Below are positions 1 through 11,046 of a stretch of 64,000 nt of DNA, piece after piece. The DNA is from Jaapia argillacea MUCL 33604 (Eukaryota; Basidiomycota; Agaricomycetes; Jaapiales; Jaapiaceae): the NCBI GenBank assembly GCA_000697665.1, contig KL197716.1, positions 1,060,937 to 1,124,936 of the forward strand, in the 5' to 3' direction. The position numbers and the translations under genes are program-made. Position 1 is the first letter of the stretch; every line of letters starts with the position of its first letter. The notes beneath the pieces were generated by a model. The model worked only from the letters and a program-made list of their open reading frames with translations, was not told where the DNA came from and ran no database searches.

Positions 1-735
1 TTTTGATGGAGTAGTTCCACCTCCAAGGCCAGATTGGGCTAAGGGAAGACCTAGACCTAGCCCTACAAGCAAGACTTGGACATCTACCACACCCACTAAT
101 AAAACTCAGATGAGGGACCTCATTCCTGTAGAAGTTTGCAAGCCTCAATTTGACTCAGATGATGATGATGCAATAATGGAGGATGTACCTTAGCCCCTAA
201 TCAAGAAAAAGCTTGAAGAACAGTGGAAGGAAAAGCCCAGGTTCACACCTGTGCAGTCTGCTATATCCCAGGCAGTTAAGCCAGTTGAAATTTTGAATAA
301 GATTCTGAACACAGAAGTTACTCTGAAAGTAGGAGATGTGATTGGAAGCTCAAGAGATATCTCCCATCAGCTGAATGAGGTCCTCAAGAAAACCTAGTGG
401 CAGCATCAGTGGTCACTCAAAATAAGGGACCCCTCATCAGGTTGACAATGGAGTGTGATGGAAGGCCAATAGAGGCTATTGTGGACACAGGATCTACCTT
501 GAACATTGTTCACCAAAGACTTCTGAAACAATGTATCAGGAGGTCTTTGGACAAGAGTAAACAGGTAGCAATGAATGATGCCAATGGAGGACCTGGGCAA
601 ACCTATATGTAGCAGACCATGTTCCCTTCAATTTGCTCCTTGGAAGACCCTGGCAATGTGGAAACCAAATCTCTATAGATGAAAGACTGGATGGGACCTA
701 CTTGATCTTCAAGAATCCCTTTACTCAAACTCCTG
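1..735 (+). pseudogene. Gypsy-type retropepsin fragment (edge-truncated, decayed)
   Basis: This is a decayed piece of a retrotransposon polyprotein that runs off the left edge. In frame pieces one reads a stretch leading to 'ILNTEVTLKVGDVIG' and then an aspartic protease core with 'IVDTGSTLNIV' at about 484-516. Further on are 'NDANGG' (about 574-591) and 'LLLGRPWQ..' (about 632-655). This order matches the retroviral-type aspartyl protease domain common in basidiomycete Gypsy polyproteins. The catalytic DTG triplet is present. Stop codons at about 192, 395 and 610 break the frame, so no intact protein is made. There is no reverse transcriptase in the window for this copy, so its element is either off-window or lost. 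The family call rests on motif recognition and the pseudogene call on the visible stops. Confidence 0.7.
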
Positions 736-2784
736 GTTGAGTTGGACCAAATTTCCCAAATAGGGGAGCCTGACCTCAAAACCCTTCTCACTGTCCATCA
801 CAAAAACTCATGATACTACAACCAAACACAGCCAACTATGCCTACCAAAATGTCCATTTCTGCACCCTACTCCATTACTCCCCCGACAAATATCTCTCCT
901 TCCAACTTACACTCCTGTACTATTGGGAGCCTCCAAGACCACTACATAATCCAGAATTCTCACCCTCAACACCTGCCTCCACCTTTCTTTACAACTACTC
1001 AGCCTGCAACCCCTTATCTCACCCTGATTACACTCCCTTCCATCCCAACACACCCTGGATTGATGACTTTGAGCACTCTCAGCAAGCCTAAGGTGCACAC
1101 AGTCCTCTTTACCCATTTAACTGATTCTATTCCATCTCTCCAATCAGTCTCAACCCCAGATGGAGACTTCAATCACCCTGACACTCACAAGAGAGACCAA
1201 TGAGAAAATGACCAAGGGATTTCACAGCTCATAGATGCAGTCCTTCAGTGGCAATGAGAGAATTAATGGGTATACAAGAATGGGCAGTGGAATGAGTTGG
1301 AGCTAGGGGGCTGAAGTATGGATTTGGAGAGTGATGCTGGTATGTTGTCCTATGAGTTGAAGAGTGAAGAGTAAAGAATTGCAAAAGCCAATTGAGACAA
1401 TGAGGTCAGCAACTGTGGCAACAACGATGGCCAAAGGCTATTATTTGTTGACCAGTCCACTTTTATCAACAATGCACCTGTCTTTGCTTACCCAGACGAT
1501 GCTTGGTTACTCATCAACTCGATCCCAATAGGCTCAATACTGCTTTCTTCTACCCTGCCAACAACCAAAACCACACCTACAACAAATGCACCATCTGGCT
1601 CTGGCTTCGATAGCCCTCAGCTAGAGCAATACTGAAATTCTGTTATGCTGTGTACTATGCCAACATTTCAAAGAATCCCTGCTGTACCCTTAGATCACAG
1701 ATGCTGAGCTGACATCAATTCCTTTGGCTCTATTATCGCTTTTGCACCACTTCCATGGACACATCACTTTCCACACTGCAGAGGGACAGACCTATGACCA
1801 CAACTTTTGTGACTATCAGTTCCATGGCACTTTGCTCCAGGTGACCAAGCCCAATGGTCCACCTGGTGAATGGCATGGGCTAGTGGGAGATGGATTTGTC
1901 AGGTTGTACATTAACCACAGCTATAATGTGAAGAAAGGGGAGGATGAGAGGGATGGACAAGGAGCCTTTGGGGCTTTAAGAAGGAGCTTGCAGAGATTGT
2001 GTTTGACAAAATATCTGACCACATCTATCTGCCCACTCCACCACCTTCCACGACAACCCTTTTGCCTTCCCCCATGCACCTGTCATTCCTATCACCTCAT
2101 TCTTTGTCCCAAGAATCTACTTTGTCACCTTATCCTCCAGTTGCTGAATGATGAAGCGCTGAGGTGTTTTGGAGGAGAGACCTATAGTGATCCCAGCCTC
2201 CTAGCCTCCTTCATTGCTGTCATGAATGGATCCTTCACCAACTTGCATTCCTCCATGACATGTATGGCATCTCTGGCAATGCCTATGAGTACCACATAGG
2301 GATCTTAACCCTTTCCTTTGACCTGTATGAAGGGGTGTTGGCTGTTGCAACAGGTATGTCCAACCTAATTCATAAGTGGGATGTTAGGTTGGCTAGAAAG
2401 GAGCATTTGAAGCAGCACAATAAAGGGACATTGTAGCCTCAAGTGGGGGCGGATATCAGGTAATGTCCCAGGTTGCATACCTGAACCCTTCCAATTATCA
2501 TATTTCTAAGCTTTTCATGTATTTCTTCAATCCCTACTCCAGCTCTTTTCCCCATCACTCTGAATAACCTCTGCAGTGTATCATTGATAGGTATCTGTTG
2601 TGTTATTCCCTTTTGGTGCTTCTGAAATGCTTAATGATGCTATCCAGTTAAGCCTCTGGATGAACCTTAGAAGCCTAAGGATGTCACTGACATGTTTGAA
2701 GGCAATTGGGAATGACATGTTGGGCAGATAGATCCTTAGTGATATTCTTCCATTTATTTTCTCGTGGGTTTGTCTTCACAGGGA
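736..2784 (+). other. Degraded transposon-derived sequence, no intact gene
   Basis: This stretch continues from the protease remnant. It has open segments (for example 1724-2299, with an HFHGHITFH-like stretch followed by a Trp/Gly-rich segment) that look like further decayed polyprotein of the same Basidiomycete Gypsy type. The segments are broken by stops and low-complexity Pro/Ser/Thr runs (838-1203). There are no gene-like splice signals and CpG is rare, as in the rest of the island. I cannot assign a function to any part. Confidence 0.45.
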
Positions 2785-2945
2785 GATATGATAGAACACA
2801 CATCTTGCCCCTGAAACTCAAATCTCCCAATCAATGACTGATCCAGAGGTAGAATATTTGGTTGTTGGTGTTGGTTGTTTTTGGTTGATGATTTGTGATC
2901 AACATCCTTCTCCACACCACTGCTTTGCTGTGTGATAGCAGCCTC
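2785..2945. repeat. Direct repeat, copy A (pairs with 5285-5445)
   Basis: About 160 bp starting near 'gatagaacacacatcttgcc' is repeated with mismatches at 5285-5445. Shared blocks include 'cccctgaaactcaaatctcc' and a long GT-rich 'ttggttgtttttggttgatg' stretch. The 5285 copy is followed directly by a Copia integrase fragment and this one by unrelated sequence. The repeat may be an LTR or internal piece of a degraded element. Its true ends are unclear. Confidence 0.55.
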
Positions 2946-3154
2946 TATTCAAATTGCAAAGGACTATGAACAGATCGTGAATGACTATGCACAGATAAAG
3001 GTATGGATAGTGAGAATGAGTGATTACATGGCAAGGTTGGATTGGGAGGCTGAGATAAAGAAGATTTATGTTGAGATGGGGCTGAAGTTGAAGGACCAGA
3101 AGAAAATCACTGCTGACCATTACAAGGAGCTGGCGCAGCTCAAGCTGCCTCTGA

Positions 3155-3326
3155 ATCCCATGCTTCACACAATACTAATCAAACTCCTTCCCATGTACTC
3201 CCCCACCCTTATCATCTTGCATCACCTCAGTCTTCTCCCCTGTGGCCTTCTCAGCATAAGCCTTGTAGATTTTGAAGGCCAGCAAAGCATCTTCTTTTTT
3301 AAGGAGGAAACAGCCCAGAACCACCC
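3155..3326 (-). pseudogene. Copia integrase fragment (minus strand)
   Basis: Read on the minus strand this block encodes a piece of the Copia integrase core. It is collinear with 7140-7310, including the 'AFKIYKAYAEK' and 'DDKGGEY' portions. It is directly followed by a Copia LTR fragment at 3327. The fragment is too short to act and belongs to an inverted, rearranged Copia copy. Confidence 0.65.
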
Positions 3327-3477
3327 TGTGAAGTGCTAGAGTAATCTAGCACTCAGAAAACCTCATTTGAGCTGTGTCTGAGATAGTATTCATTACAAAA
3401 TCAATATACTACACACCTGAGTCAAGCTGTGTCAGAGATGATAAACACAAGCCCAACTCTGCAGAGAACAAGTTAAC
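3327..3477 (-). repeat. Copia LTR fragment
   Basis: This is the 3' part of the 'TGTTGGGAGC...CTTCACA' LTR family, here in reverse orientation. It begins at 'tgtgaagtgc' and runs through the AGTTGAGCTGTGTC-type repeats to 'acataatactgtg'. It then breaks directly into gag coding sequence, so the 5' half of the LTR is missing. It carries the longer LTR variant, with a duplicated block of about 55 bp. Confidence 0.75.
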
Positions 3478-3479
3478 AA

Positions 3480-4110
3480 TTACATAATACTGTGGGTCTC
3501 CTCGCTCTGAAAAGCGGCCTGGAGCTTCTTCAAATTGAGATCAGAGAGTAGAAGAAGGGAGGAGACAAAAGTGTTGTATTCTGCTGGCAGGGCGTGAATG
3601 AGGGCCATGGAATGGAGTTCAGCGTTGAGTTTTTTGATGGTGTAGTCTGAGGGGCGCAGGGCTTTGAGATCCTGCATCCCCTTGTCTGCTCAAGCCATGA
3701 GGGAGGCAAAGGATCTGTCAAAAGGATCTGTCAGGGACTTTCCTGATGCTGAGAAAAATGTTCATAGCCTTGAAATGTGTACCAGGACATTGCTGAAGAT
3801 GTACAGCCTGCAAAGCCTTCCAAAACTCAACAGCATCATCCTCCTTCCCCTTCACATAAACCTTCTGCCCATCCTCCAAAGCCAACCACAACAACCCAGT
3901 CACCTCTTCCTCCTTCACCTTCCAAGCTCTCAGCAGCTCCTTCTCATCCCCAGTAGGCTTCCCCTCAATAGCAGGAGTAGGACAAGGAAGCATTATACCA
4001 CTGACAAGATCCCACAACCCTTTAGTCTTCAAAAGGGCCTTCATATTCTCGCTCCAGAGGCCATAGTTCGATTCTGAGAGTGCTGGGAAGGTTTGCTTGT
4101 ACTCAGTCAT
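3480..4110 (-). pseudogene. Copia gag (UBN2/DUF4219-type), decayed
   Basis: On the minus strand this encodes a Copia Gag N-terminus starting 'MTEYKQTFPALSESNYGLWS' (start near 4110). 'ALLKTKGLWDLVSG' follows, with later segments in a shifted frame such as 'YTIKKLNAELHSMALI' and 'FQSEETH'. This is the typical gag_pre-integrase/UBN2 pattern of fungal Ty1/copia elements. A frameshift near 3720 separates two reading frames, so it is not intact. It lies between an LTR fragment (3327) and a fuller LTR (4318) in the same orientation, giving a truncated element with only LTR, gag and LTR debris. Confidence 0.75.
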
Positions 4111-4317
4111 GAAGAGGGCGAAAAATGGGGTATGTGGGGTGAAGGATAGGGTGAAAAAAGCGACAGGAGAGCAGGGGAGAGATAGGTCGAATTTTGAGTG
4201 AATTTAGATCGATCCAGATAAGAGTAGATGGTGCAGATAAGAGCCAGAAAATTGACAGGGAGCTGCAAGACTGCAAAGGCAAGTTTCTGAGGCAATTAGA
4301 GGCTGGGGCTCGTAACC

Positions 4318-4549
4318 TGTGAAGCACTGGAATAATCTAGCACTCAGAAAACCTGAGTTGAGCTGTGTCAGAGATGATGAACACAAGCCCAACTCTGCAG
4401 AGAACAAGTCAATGATTACATAATACTGTGCAGTTCCAAGCCACGTCCACCATGGACCAATCCTAACCCCAATCTCCAGCCATACCAGAAGGTCCTGAGT
4501 TCAATCCCCTGTGGGGACAGATGTGGTCACAGTCAATCAGCTTCCAACA
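4318..4549 (-). repeat. Copia LTR, reverse orientation (5' LTR of the inverted copy)
   Basis: A TG...CA-bounded LTR, read on the minus strand as 'TGTTGGAAGCTG...CTTCACA', of about 232 bp. It matches 9859-10125 but lacks one roughly 55-bp internal unit. It lies just upstream of the inverted gag, as expected for a 5' LTR. The immediate 5-bp flanks do not match, so no target duplication survives. Confidence 0.8.
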
Positions 4550-5284
4550 AATTCCTTAGGAAATAATGCTTTGGACACTACAGACCAATGATTCACCCCT
4601 GAAAGGAGTATGGTACTCTCAACTGACCAATATTAGGGGTTCTAGGATAACACACATCTTGAGATAATTCCTAGGATGGTTTGAAAGCATAAGGGAATTT
4701 TTGGTGATTTTTCCTGTGATTTTAGAGGCCTTGGGAGGACAGAGGGAGAGCGATCCTAAGGAGGGGATCAGACTGTCCAAGGCAAAAGAGGACAAGGAAG
4801 CACATAGACCAGACAGCATCTCAGCAGAGTGATAACAGGAGAGTCTGGAAGCCATGATGTCATAGGGAAAGAAGTGTCTAGGCTGGCACAGCCACAGACC
4901 TGTCCAAATGGTACCTGTCCACATGGGTCCTGACAGGATCACAAGGGTGTCTGCAGCTGCAGCATGGTTCTGATTGATTGCAGTCTGGGCTTTGAAGGAC
5001 TCTGATTGGATACTGATTATATTTTGCAGCTTTTTGGACTATTTATACTTGTTTAATGCAGTCAAGTGCCACACTATATAAGGACTGCTAGGATAGAATG
5101 ATACCAACTTTTGCACCCCAAGAATATCAGTGTGACTCAAGCTCAACCAGCTGTTGAGCCTCAGCCCTTAGTGTGTCCTGAGCAGTTCCAAAGTAGTGAC
5201 CAGTCTTTGAGAAGCCTTAAAATATCCTCTGAGAAGCCATCAGACCTGACTTCTTCACAGGAATGAATCCTTGACTACTGAGAT
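4550..5284. other. Transposon-derived filler, no gene seen
   Basis: Here lies CpG-poor sequence between the inverted Copia copy and the next integrase fragment. A TATA-like 'ctatttatac' and 'actatataagg' occur at about 5038-5083, which would fit an LTR promoter. I could not find a second copy or matching ends. No coding family is recognisable in any frame. Confidence 0.4.
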
Positions 5285-5445
5285 AAGATAGAACAGGCTT
5301 CTTGCCCCTGAAACTCAAATCTCCTGATTGACAACTGATCTGGAGTCAGCATATTTGGTTGTGGGTGTTGGTTGTTTTTGGTTGATGATTTGTGATCATC
5401 ATCCTACTCCTCACCTCCACTTTCACTGTGTGATAATGGTCTCCA
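5285..5445. repeat. Direct repeat, copy B (pairs with 2785-2945)
   Basis: Second copy of the roughly 160-bp repeat described at 2785-2945. It joins at its right end to a Copia integrase fragment ('gtctccacc' at about 5439). Confidence 0.55.
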
Positions 5446-5935
5446 CCTTCAACCGCATCCCCACTTCTGCTTTACCCAATTCAACTCCCTACCTTCAATG
5501 GAAGAAGAAGACTCCAGATATCTCCTACTTTCGACTTTTTGGCTGCCTGGCCTATGTCCTCATCCCCAAACAGCATTGCAAAGTGCTCCAATCCCACATG
5601 CACAAGTGCATCTTTGTTGGATATGTTGAAGGGACCAAGGCCTGGTGCTTCTGGGATCCAGTCACCCAGAAGTTCTTCATCAGTAGCCATCCAGTCTTTG
5701 ACGAGAGGTGCTTTCCAGGTAACCCAACCTCTGAGGTTTCAGTCCCTAATGACAAGCCTCATATGGTTGAGCTGCCAGATCATGGGTTTGATGATGATTG
5801 TGTTCATCAGGCACCTAATGAATCAACCTCAGTAAGGAATGAAACCATCATGAGAAAGGCCAACATTTGTCCTCAGCATCATGCCATTCCTATTCTTGCT
5901 CCAGCCCAACCTGCACCTGCTCCCCCTCACCTACT
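5439..5935 (+). pseudogene. Copia integrase C-terminal fragment
   Basis: An open stretch encodes 'PYLQWKKKTPDISYFRLFGC' and 'HKCIFVGYVEGTKAWCFWDP'. These are the conserved GKGY-like tail region of Ty1/copia integrases. It is nearly identical to 7430-7700, so the two are copies of one family. At about 5936 it switches abruptly into sequence that precedes gag, a recombination junction rather than a normal polyprotein order. It lacks the integrase catalytic core. Confidence 0.75.
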
Positions 5936-6440
5936 CTCCTGTCAGATTTTTCACTCTATCCTTCACCCCAGATGCACCATTCTTCACCCTCTTCATGACT
6001 GAGTAAAAGCAAACCTTCCCAATGCTCTCAGAATTGAATTATGGCCTCTGGAGTGAGAATATGAAGGCCCTGCTCAAAACTAAAGGGTTGTGGGGTGTTG
6101 TCAGTGGTATGCTTCCTTTCCTAAACCTGCTGTTGCTGCCACACCTACTGCTGCTGAAGCAGAGTTGGTAAGGGTTTGGAAGGCTAAGGAGGAGGAGGTG
6201 ACTGGGTTGTTGTAGTTGGATTTGGAGGATGGGCAGAAGGTGCTGTTGTGTTTTGGACAGCTTTGCAGGCTGTACACCTTCAGCAATGTCCTGGTACACA
6301 TTTCAAGGCTATGAACATCTTTCTCAGCATCAGGAAAGTCCCTGACAGGTCCTTTGCCTCCCTCATGGCTTGAGCAGACAAGTTGATGCAGGATCTTCTA
6401 CTCTCTGATCTTTTCAGAGTGAGGAGACCCCATGCCAGCC
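5936..6440 (+). pseudogene. Copia gag fragment (plus strand)
   Basis: This matches the inverted gag of 3480-4110, with the leader before the ATG included ('ctcctgtcagatttttcac'). The gag frame begins near 5997 with an early stop (ctgagtaaaag), followed by 'ELNYGLWSENMKALLKTKGL'. Several frameshifts break it. It ends shortly before the LTR-like segment at 6501. Confidence 0.7.
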
Positions 6441-6500
6441 TCAAACGACCCATGGCAGTTGCAGCACCAGAAGAGTATCTTTCATCAACAATGTTGGGTG

Positions 6501-6869
6501 TGTTGGTGTCAGGAGTCAGCATTTCTATTTCCTTAAATGGTCATATCACATGACCAGTCACATGATGATAGAAGAGAATCTGCTGGAGTTTACTAGAATC
6601 TTCTAGAATAATTAGTCAGCACTAGCTTACTCAGCCAATGCTTAGTCAGCAAGCCTTGGCATAGGTATATAAACCCCTGTAATGTAGTTCTACCCCAGCT
6701 TCAATCTCTTTGGATTACCACTATTATGTGGATGTCTGCCTAAGTCATTGGTCGTCGGCCTATAAACTCATCCTCGTCAGCATATCCTTAATCTTACCTT
6801 TAACCATCACCAGTATTCCACATCCTTTAAGACTGGTGGCCTTGTTGTTTGGATAGTGTTGCCCTAACA
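6501..6869 (+). repeat. LTR-like segment (second LTR family)
   Basis: A TG...CA-bounded segment ('tgttggtgtcagg' to 'gccctaaca') of about 369 bp carries a TATA-like 'aggtatataaaccc' at about 6663-6676. It sits next to gag on the left and a Copia LTR piece on the right. The size, ends and internal promoter fit a solo LTR of a different family. No second copy is present in the window, so this is a structural inference. Confidence 0.45.
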
Positions 6870-6992
6870 GTTGGGAGCTGATTGACTGTGACCACATCTG
6901 TTCCCACAGGGGATTGAATTCAGGACCTTCTCGTATGGTTGGAGATTGGGGTTAGGATTGGTCCATGGTGGATGTGGCTTGGAACTGCACAG
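6870..6992 (+). repeat. Copia LTR 5' fragment
   Basis: This is the first ~123 bp of the 'TGTTGGGAGCTGATTG' LTR in plus orientation, ending after 'ggaactgcacag'. It may be the remnant of the 5' LTR for the Copia body that follows at 7090. The rest of the LTR, the primer site, gag and protease are missing. Confidence 0.7.
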
Positions 6993-7089
6993 CCAGTCCC
7001 GCTCCATCAATTCTACCACCTCCCTTGCTTTTAGAGCCTCTACCACACCCCATATCACTCAAAAACCTGCTGCTTCAATGTCCGATTAG

Positions 7090-7955
7090 AGGATACATCA
7101 AAGCTGGCAAAGGGGGCCAGGCAGTGTCCCCCTTGAAAAAGAAGAGTGATGCTTTGACAGCCTTCAAAATCTACAAGGCTTATGCTGAGAAGGCCATGGG
7201 GGAGAAGATTGAGGCAACGTGAGATGATAAGGGTGGGGAGTACATGGGGAAGGAGTTTCATGAGTATTGCGCAGAGAATGGGATTCGGAGGCAGCACATG
7301 GAGCCTGATGAGCTGCATCAGAATGGAGTGGTGGAGAAGGCTAACCGGGACATTGCAGATGGTGCCACCACCATACTCCAGGAGGCCAAGCTACCCCCAT
7401 CATTCTGGGCCATTGCTGTCTCCACCTTTGTTCATACTCAAAACCACACCCCCACCTCTTCTTTACCCAAGTCAACTCCCTACCTCCAATGGAAGAAGAA
7501 GACTCCTGATATCTCCTACTTTCGACTTTTTGGCTGCCTGGCCTATGTCCTCATCTGCAAACAGCATTACAAAGCACTCCAATCCCACATGCACAAGTGC
7601 ATCTTTGTTGGATATGTTGAAGGGACCAAGGCCTGGTGCTTCTGGGATCCAGTCGCCCAGAAGTTCTTCATCAGTAGCCATACAGTCTTCAACAAGAGGT
7701 GCTTCCCAGGTAACTCCAAATCAATTAATGTCTTTGGAGTTCCCACCTCTGAGGTCTCAGTCCCTAGTGATGAGCCTCACATGGTTGAGCTGCCAGATCA
7801 CAGGGTGACAATGATGGTGTTGATCAGGCACCTCCACCTCCAAATTTTGATGATCCAGCTCCTCCAGCCCCTCCTGCTCCTCCTCGTGCTCCTTCCCCTC
7901 CTCCACCTGCTCCTCGTACTCCCTTAACCTCCACCAACTCCTCCACCATGAAATC
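7090..7955 (+). pseudogene. Copia integrase (broken)
   Basis: Encodes part of the Ty1/copia integrase: 'AFKIYKAYAEKAMGEK', a stop at about 7220, then 'DDKGGEYMGKEFHEYC', 'NGVVEKANRDI' and the C-terminal 'FRLFGCLAYVLI' tail. These match the rve core and its conserved DD-spacing region, where D..GGEY and NG..E are visible. The zinc-binding HHCC part is absent. The protein is disrupted by the in-frame stop and by later frameshifts in a Pro-rich linker (7830-8100). Confidence 0.8.
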
Positions 7956-8018
7956 AACCTCAGCAAGGTTCCCTGAATGAAACTGCCATAAGGAACGCCA
8001 ACATCTGTCCTCAGCACC

Positions 8019-9935
8019 ATGCTGCTCCCATTCTTGCTTCAGTCCAACCTACACCTGCTCCTCCTGCTCCAACTCCTCCTCCTCACCCCCCCTTCACCTG
8101 CTCCAGCTCCACAACATCATGATCCTTTGATTGAGGAAAGTGAAGATGCAGAAGATGGAGATGCAATGCAAGCAGCTTTGGAGTATGTGGCTGATGGCAC
8201 TACTCTGGATGACTTGTCTTGGGAGCAAGCAATTGAATTTGCCTTCAATTGCTATGCTGAGACGTCATTCAAGGCCCAGGAGCACTTTGGTGAACCTAGG
8301 ACTTTCCATGAGGTGATGCAGCATCCTGAGGAAGAGAGGGACAAGTGGTTTAAGGCAGCATCTGAAGAGATCCAGTCTTTGATAGACAATGGAACCTTTG
8401 AATTGGTGCACCTTCCACCTGGTCGACATGTGATTGGGAGTTGATGGGTATTCAGAGTGAAGCAGAAGGCGGATGGCTCTATTGAGTGGGCCAAGGGGAG
8501 ATTGGTGGCTAAGGGCTTTTCACAGTGACCTGGCTTTGACTTCAACAAAACCTTCACCCCCACTCCCAAATGGGCATCTCTTTGCACTGTACTTGCTCTC
8601 ACTGCTCTGGAGGACTTGGAGTTGGAGAGTGTCGATATTTTGGCTGCTTATTTGAATGGTGACCTTCAGGAGGAAGTGTACATGAAGCAGCCTGAAGGAT
8701 TTGAGGAGAAGGGTGATGATTGGGTGTGGAAGCTGTTGAAGTCGTTGTATGGGTTGAAAGCAGGCAGGGTGGTGTTGGCATGAGAAGTTGAATGAGGTGT
8801 TGGTGGAGAAGATGGGATTTGTTCGATTGGTTTGTGAGCACAGCATCTGGGTTTTCAAGTGAGGAGATGCGAGGGTCATTGTTCCTGTCTTTGTCGACGA
8901 TGTGACCATTGCAGCTCAGTCCAAGGCAGCCATTCAGCGTGTCAAGGATGAACTCAGCTCTCACTTCAAGCTTCGTGACTTGGGTCCCACTTCATGGCTT
9001 CTGGGTGTTCAGATTGAACGAGACCACTCCAAGCAAACCCTCTCCCTCTCCCAGCACCAATACACCATCAATATACTTGACCGCTTCCAGATGAGCAACT
9101 GTAACAGCATCACCACCCCCATTGATCCTGGTGCAAACCTTACCACCAAGATGTCACCTCAAACTCGAGAGGAAGAGTTAGAGATGTGCTCCATTCCCTA
9201 CATCAATGCTGTTGGTGCCCTTGCTCACCTTGCAGTTGCCACTCATCCAGACATTGCCTATGCAGTGGGAGTATTGGCTCGCTTCAGCAAGAACCCTGGG
9301 ATGCAACACTGGAAAGCCGTTCAACACCTCTTTCGCTATTTGAGAGATATGCTTGACTACAAGTTGACCTATTCACCCTCCTCTTCCCCAGAGCTGTTCA
9401 CCACCTATTCTGATGCTGACCATGCTGGGAACTTGGACAATGGTCGCTCCACAAGCGCCTATGTTGTCAAGATGGGTACTGGTGTGATCGGCTGGGCAAG
9501 TCAACTTCAAACTGTGGTAGCCCACTGCTGTCTCTGCTGCTCAAGAGATCCTGTGGTTGTGCAACCTATTCACAGAGTTTGGCTTCACATTTGACAAACC
9601 CTCCCTCCTCTACATCGATAACCAGTCTGCCATCTCTGTTGCCAAGAACCCTGAACACCATGGTCGCATGAAGCACATGGACCTTTGCTTTTTCTGGCTA
9701 GGTGGCCAAGGGGAAGATTAGGGTGGCACATCTGAGGACAGATGAGATGCCAGCTGACATCCTGACAAAGGAATTGCATAGGGTGAAGGTTGGTGAGATG
9801 GTGGAGACGTTGGGACTATGGTCTGGAGGATTGACAGATGTGTCTGGTCAGGGGGGAGTGTTGGGAGCTGATTTACTGGGACCACAACTGTCCCCACAGG
9901 GGATTGAACTCAGGACCTCCTGTTATTATGGCTGA
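8019..9935 (+). pseudogene. Copia reverse transcriptase and RNase H (broken)
   Basis: The RT region begins near 8270 ('EVMQHPEEERDKWFKAASEE'). It continues through 'RLVAKGFSQ' and 'ESVDILAAYLNGDLQEEVYM' (about 8627-8686), then 'LKSLYGLK', then the active-site 'VPVFVDDVTIA' (about 8881-8913). After that come 'LGVQIERD', 'INAVGALAHLAVATHPDI' and 'YSDADHAG' (RNase H, about 9409). The end is a 'DEMPADILTKEL' tail at about 9745-9775. Stops interrupt it at about 8442, 8526 and 8862, with frameshifts near 8770 and 9510. Several stops fit G-to-A or C-to-T decay. All RT landmarks are present, so this was once a full Ty1/copia pol. It leads into a polypurine tract and the 3' LTR at 9859. Confidence 0.85.
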
Positions 9936-10125
9936 AGGTTGGGGTCAGGATTGGTCCATGGTGGATGTGGCTTGGAACTGCACAGTATTATGTAATCATT
10001 GACTTGTTCTCTGCAGAGTTGGGCTTGTGTTCATTATCTCTGACACAGCTTGACTCAGTTGTGTAGTATATTGGTTTTGTACAGCTCAACTCAGGTTTTC
10101 TGCTAGATTATTCCAGCACTTCACA
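9859..10125 (+). repeat. Copia 3' LTR (most complete copy)
   Basis: Directly follows a polypurine tract (9850-9858, aggggggag) after the Copia pol. It starts TGTTGGGAGC and ends CTTCACA, 267 bp. This is the reference copy for the LTR fragments at 3327, 4318, 6870 and 14632. Confidence 0.85.
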
Positions 10126-10596
10126 ATGCTTTCATCGATTGGCCCTCTTCTCTTTCCTGCATCTCCTTCTCCCTTATTCCCTGCCATCTGCTCCCTTCCT
10201 CCCCACCATTGATCTGTTCCCTTATAATTTTCTCCACCCTCCATCTCCTCTGTCCATATATTCTTTGGAAGTTCATCCCTTCTCACCTCACTCCTACCCT
10301 CCTCACTCCTCTATCCCTCTATTCTTCTAAGCTTTTCATTCCTCACCTCCCTCTCCAGTCCCTTCACCTTCCTTCTTTCCACTTTCATGAAATCACCTTC
10401 AAATTCTTCCCCTCTCGACCTATACCTCCCCCATTCCATGATGCCTCCCTCACCCCTCCTTTCCCTATCATACTCCAACTTCTACTCTCTCATCCTCACA
10501 CTCTTCTTTCACTTACTCTCTTACCCCCTACTCTGCTGGTAGTCATCTACCCACCTCTTCCCCCCTGTCTTCTTCCTGCTTTTCCACTCCCCTCTC
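10126..10596. other. Pyrimidine-rich filler, no gene
   Basis: A strongly C/T-rich plus strand (Leu/Pro/Ser-rich phantom frames) between the Copia 3' LTR and the next LTR-like block. I see no recognisable motif or splice structure. Confidence 0.4.
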
Positions 10597-10994
10597 TGTT
10601 AAAGCACTGTGATGTCACAGTCATGGATGTGCTGCTTGTCCTTGATGGAACTTGCTAGAATGCAACTTGCACAGTCACAGTCAGCATGATGTCATCTGGT
10701 AGGTAGCTGAGTAAGATAGTTAGTCAGTAGATAGAGCAATCCTTTGCCCATCCTTGCATCATCCTTGCTCAGTATTGCACGATCACAGTTTCTACCCTTT
10801 TCTATGCATTTCTTTCTATGACATCATGCTATCCTCTGCAGTTTATATAAACTGTGTGGGTTGTGTCCTCAGCTCCTCAGATCAAGTCTTACAAGCCTGG
10901 TCTGAGGAGTAAGTCTCTTGTATGATCCTATGTACTTCCTGGACTAACCTGACTTGTAGTTTATCTCTTTGTACAGGTATTTACCATTCTAACA
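10597..10994 (+). repeat. LTR-like segment (third family)
   Basis: A 398-bp block bounded by TGTTAAAGCA and CATTCTAACA, with 'gtttatataaactg' (TATA-like) at about 10850-10863. The motif 'agatcaagtcttacaagcc' occurs inside it (about 10879) and again just past its right edge (about 10994), together with a repeated 'tttatctctttgtacag'. Partial tandem duplication is therefore likely. The flanks give no target duplication. It is called an LTR from ends and promoter only. Confidence 0.45.
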
Positions 10995-11046
10995 GATCAA
11001 GTCTTACAAGCCTTGTCTGAGGATTTATCTCTTTGTACAGACATTG

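Noticed and set aside
838-1203. Pro/Ser/Thr-rich frames near the left edge
   Set aside because: Low-complexity, CpG-poor, no splice sites or domain; part of transposon decay.
9859-10000. Possible tRNA gene in Copia LTR
   Set aside because: Only a T-arm-like piece is present; acceptor and anticodon arms are missing.
10139-10658. Leu/Pro-rich open frames
   Set aside because: They arise from a pyrimidine-rich tract, with no family and no promoter.
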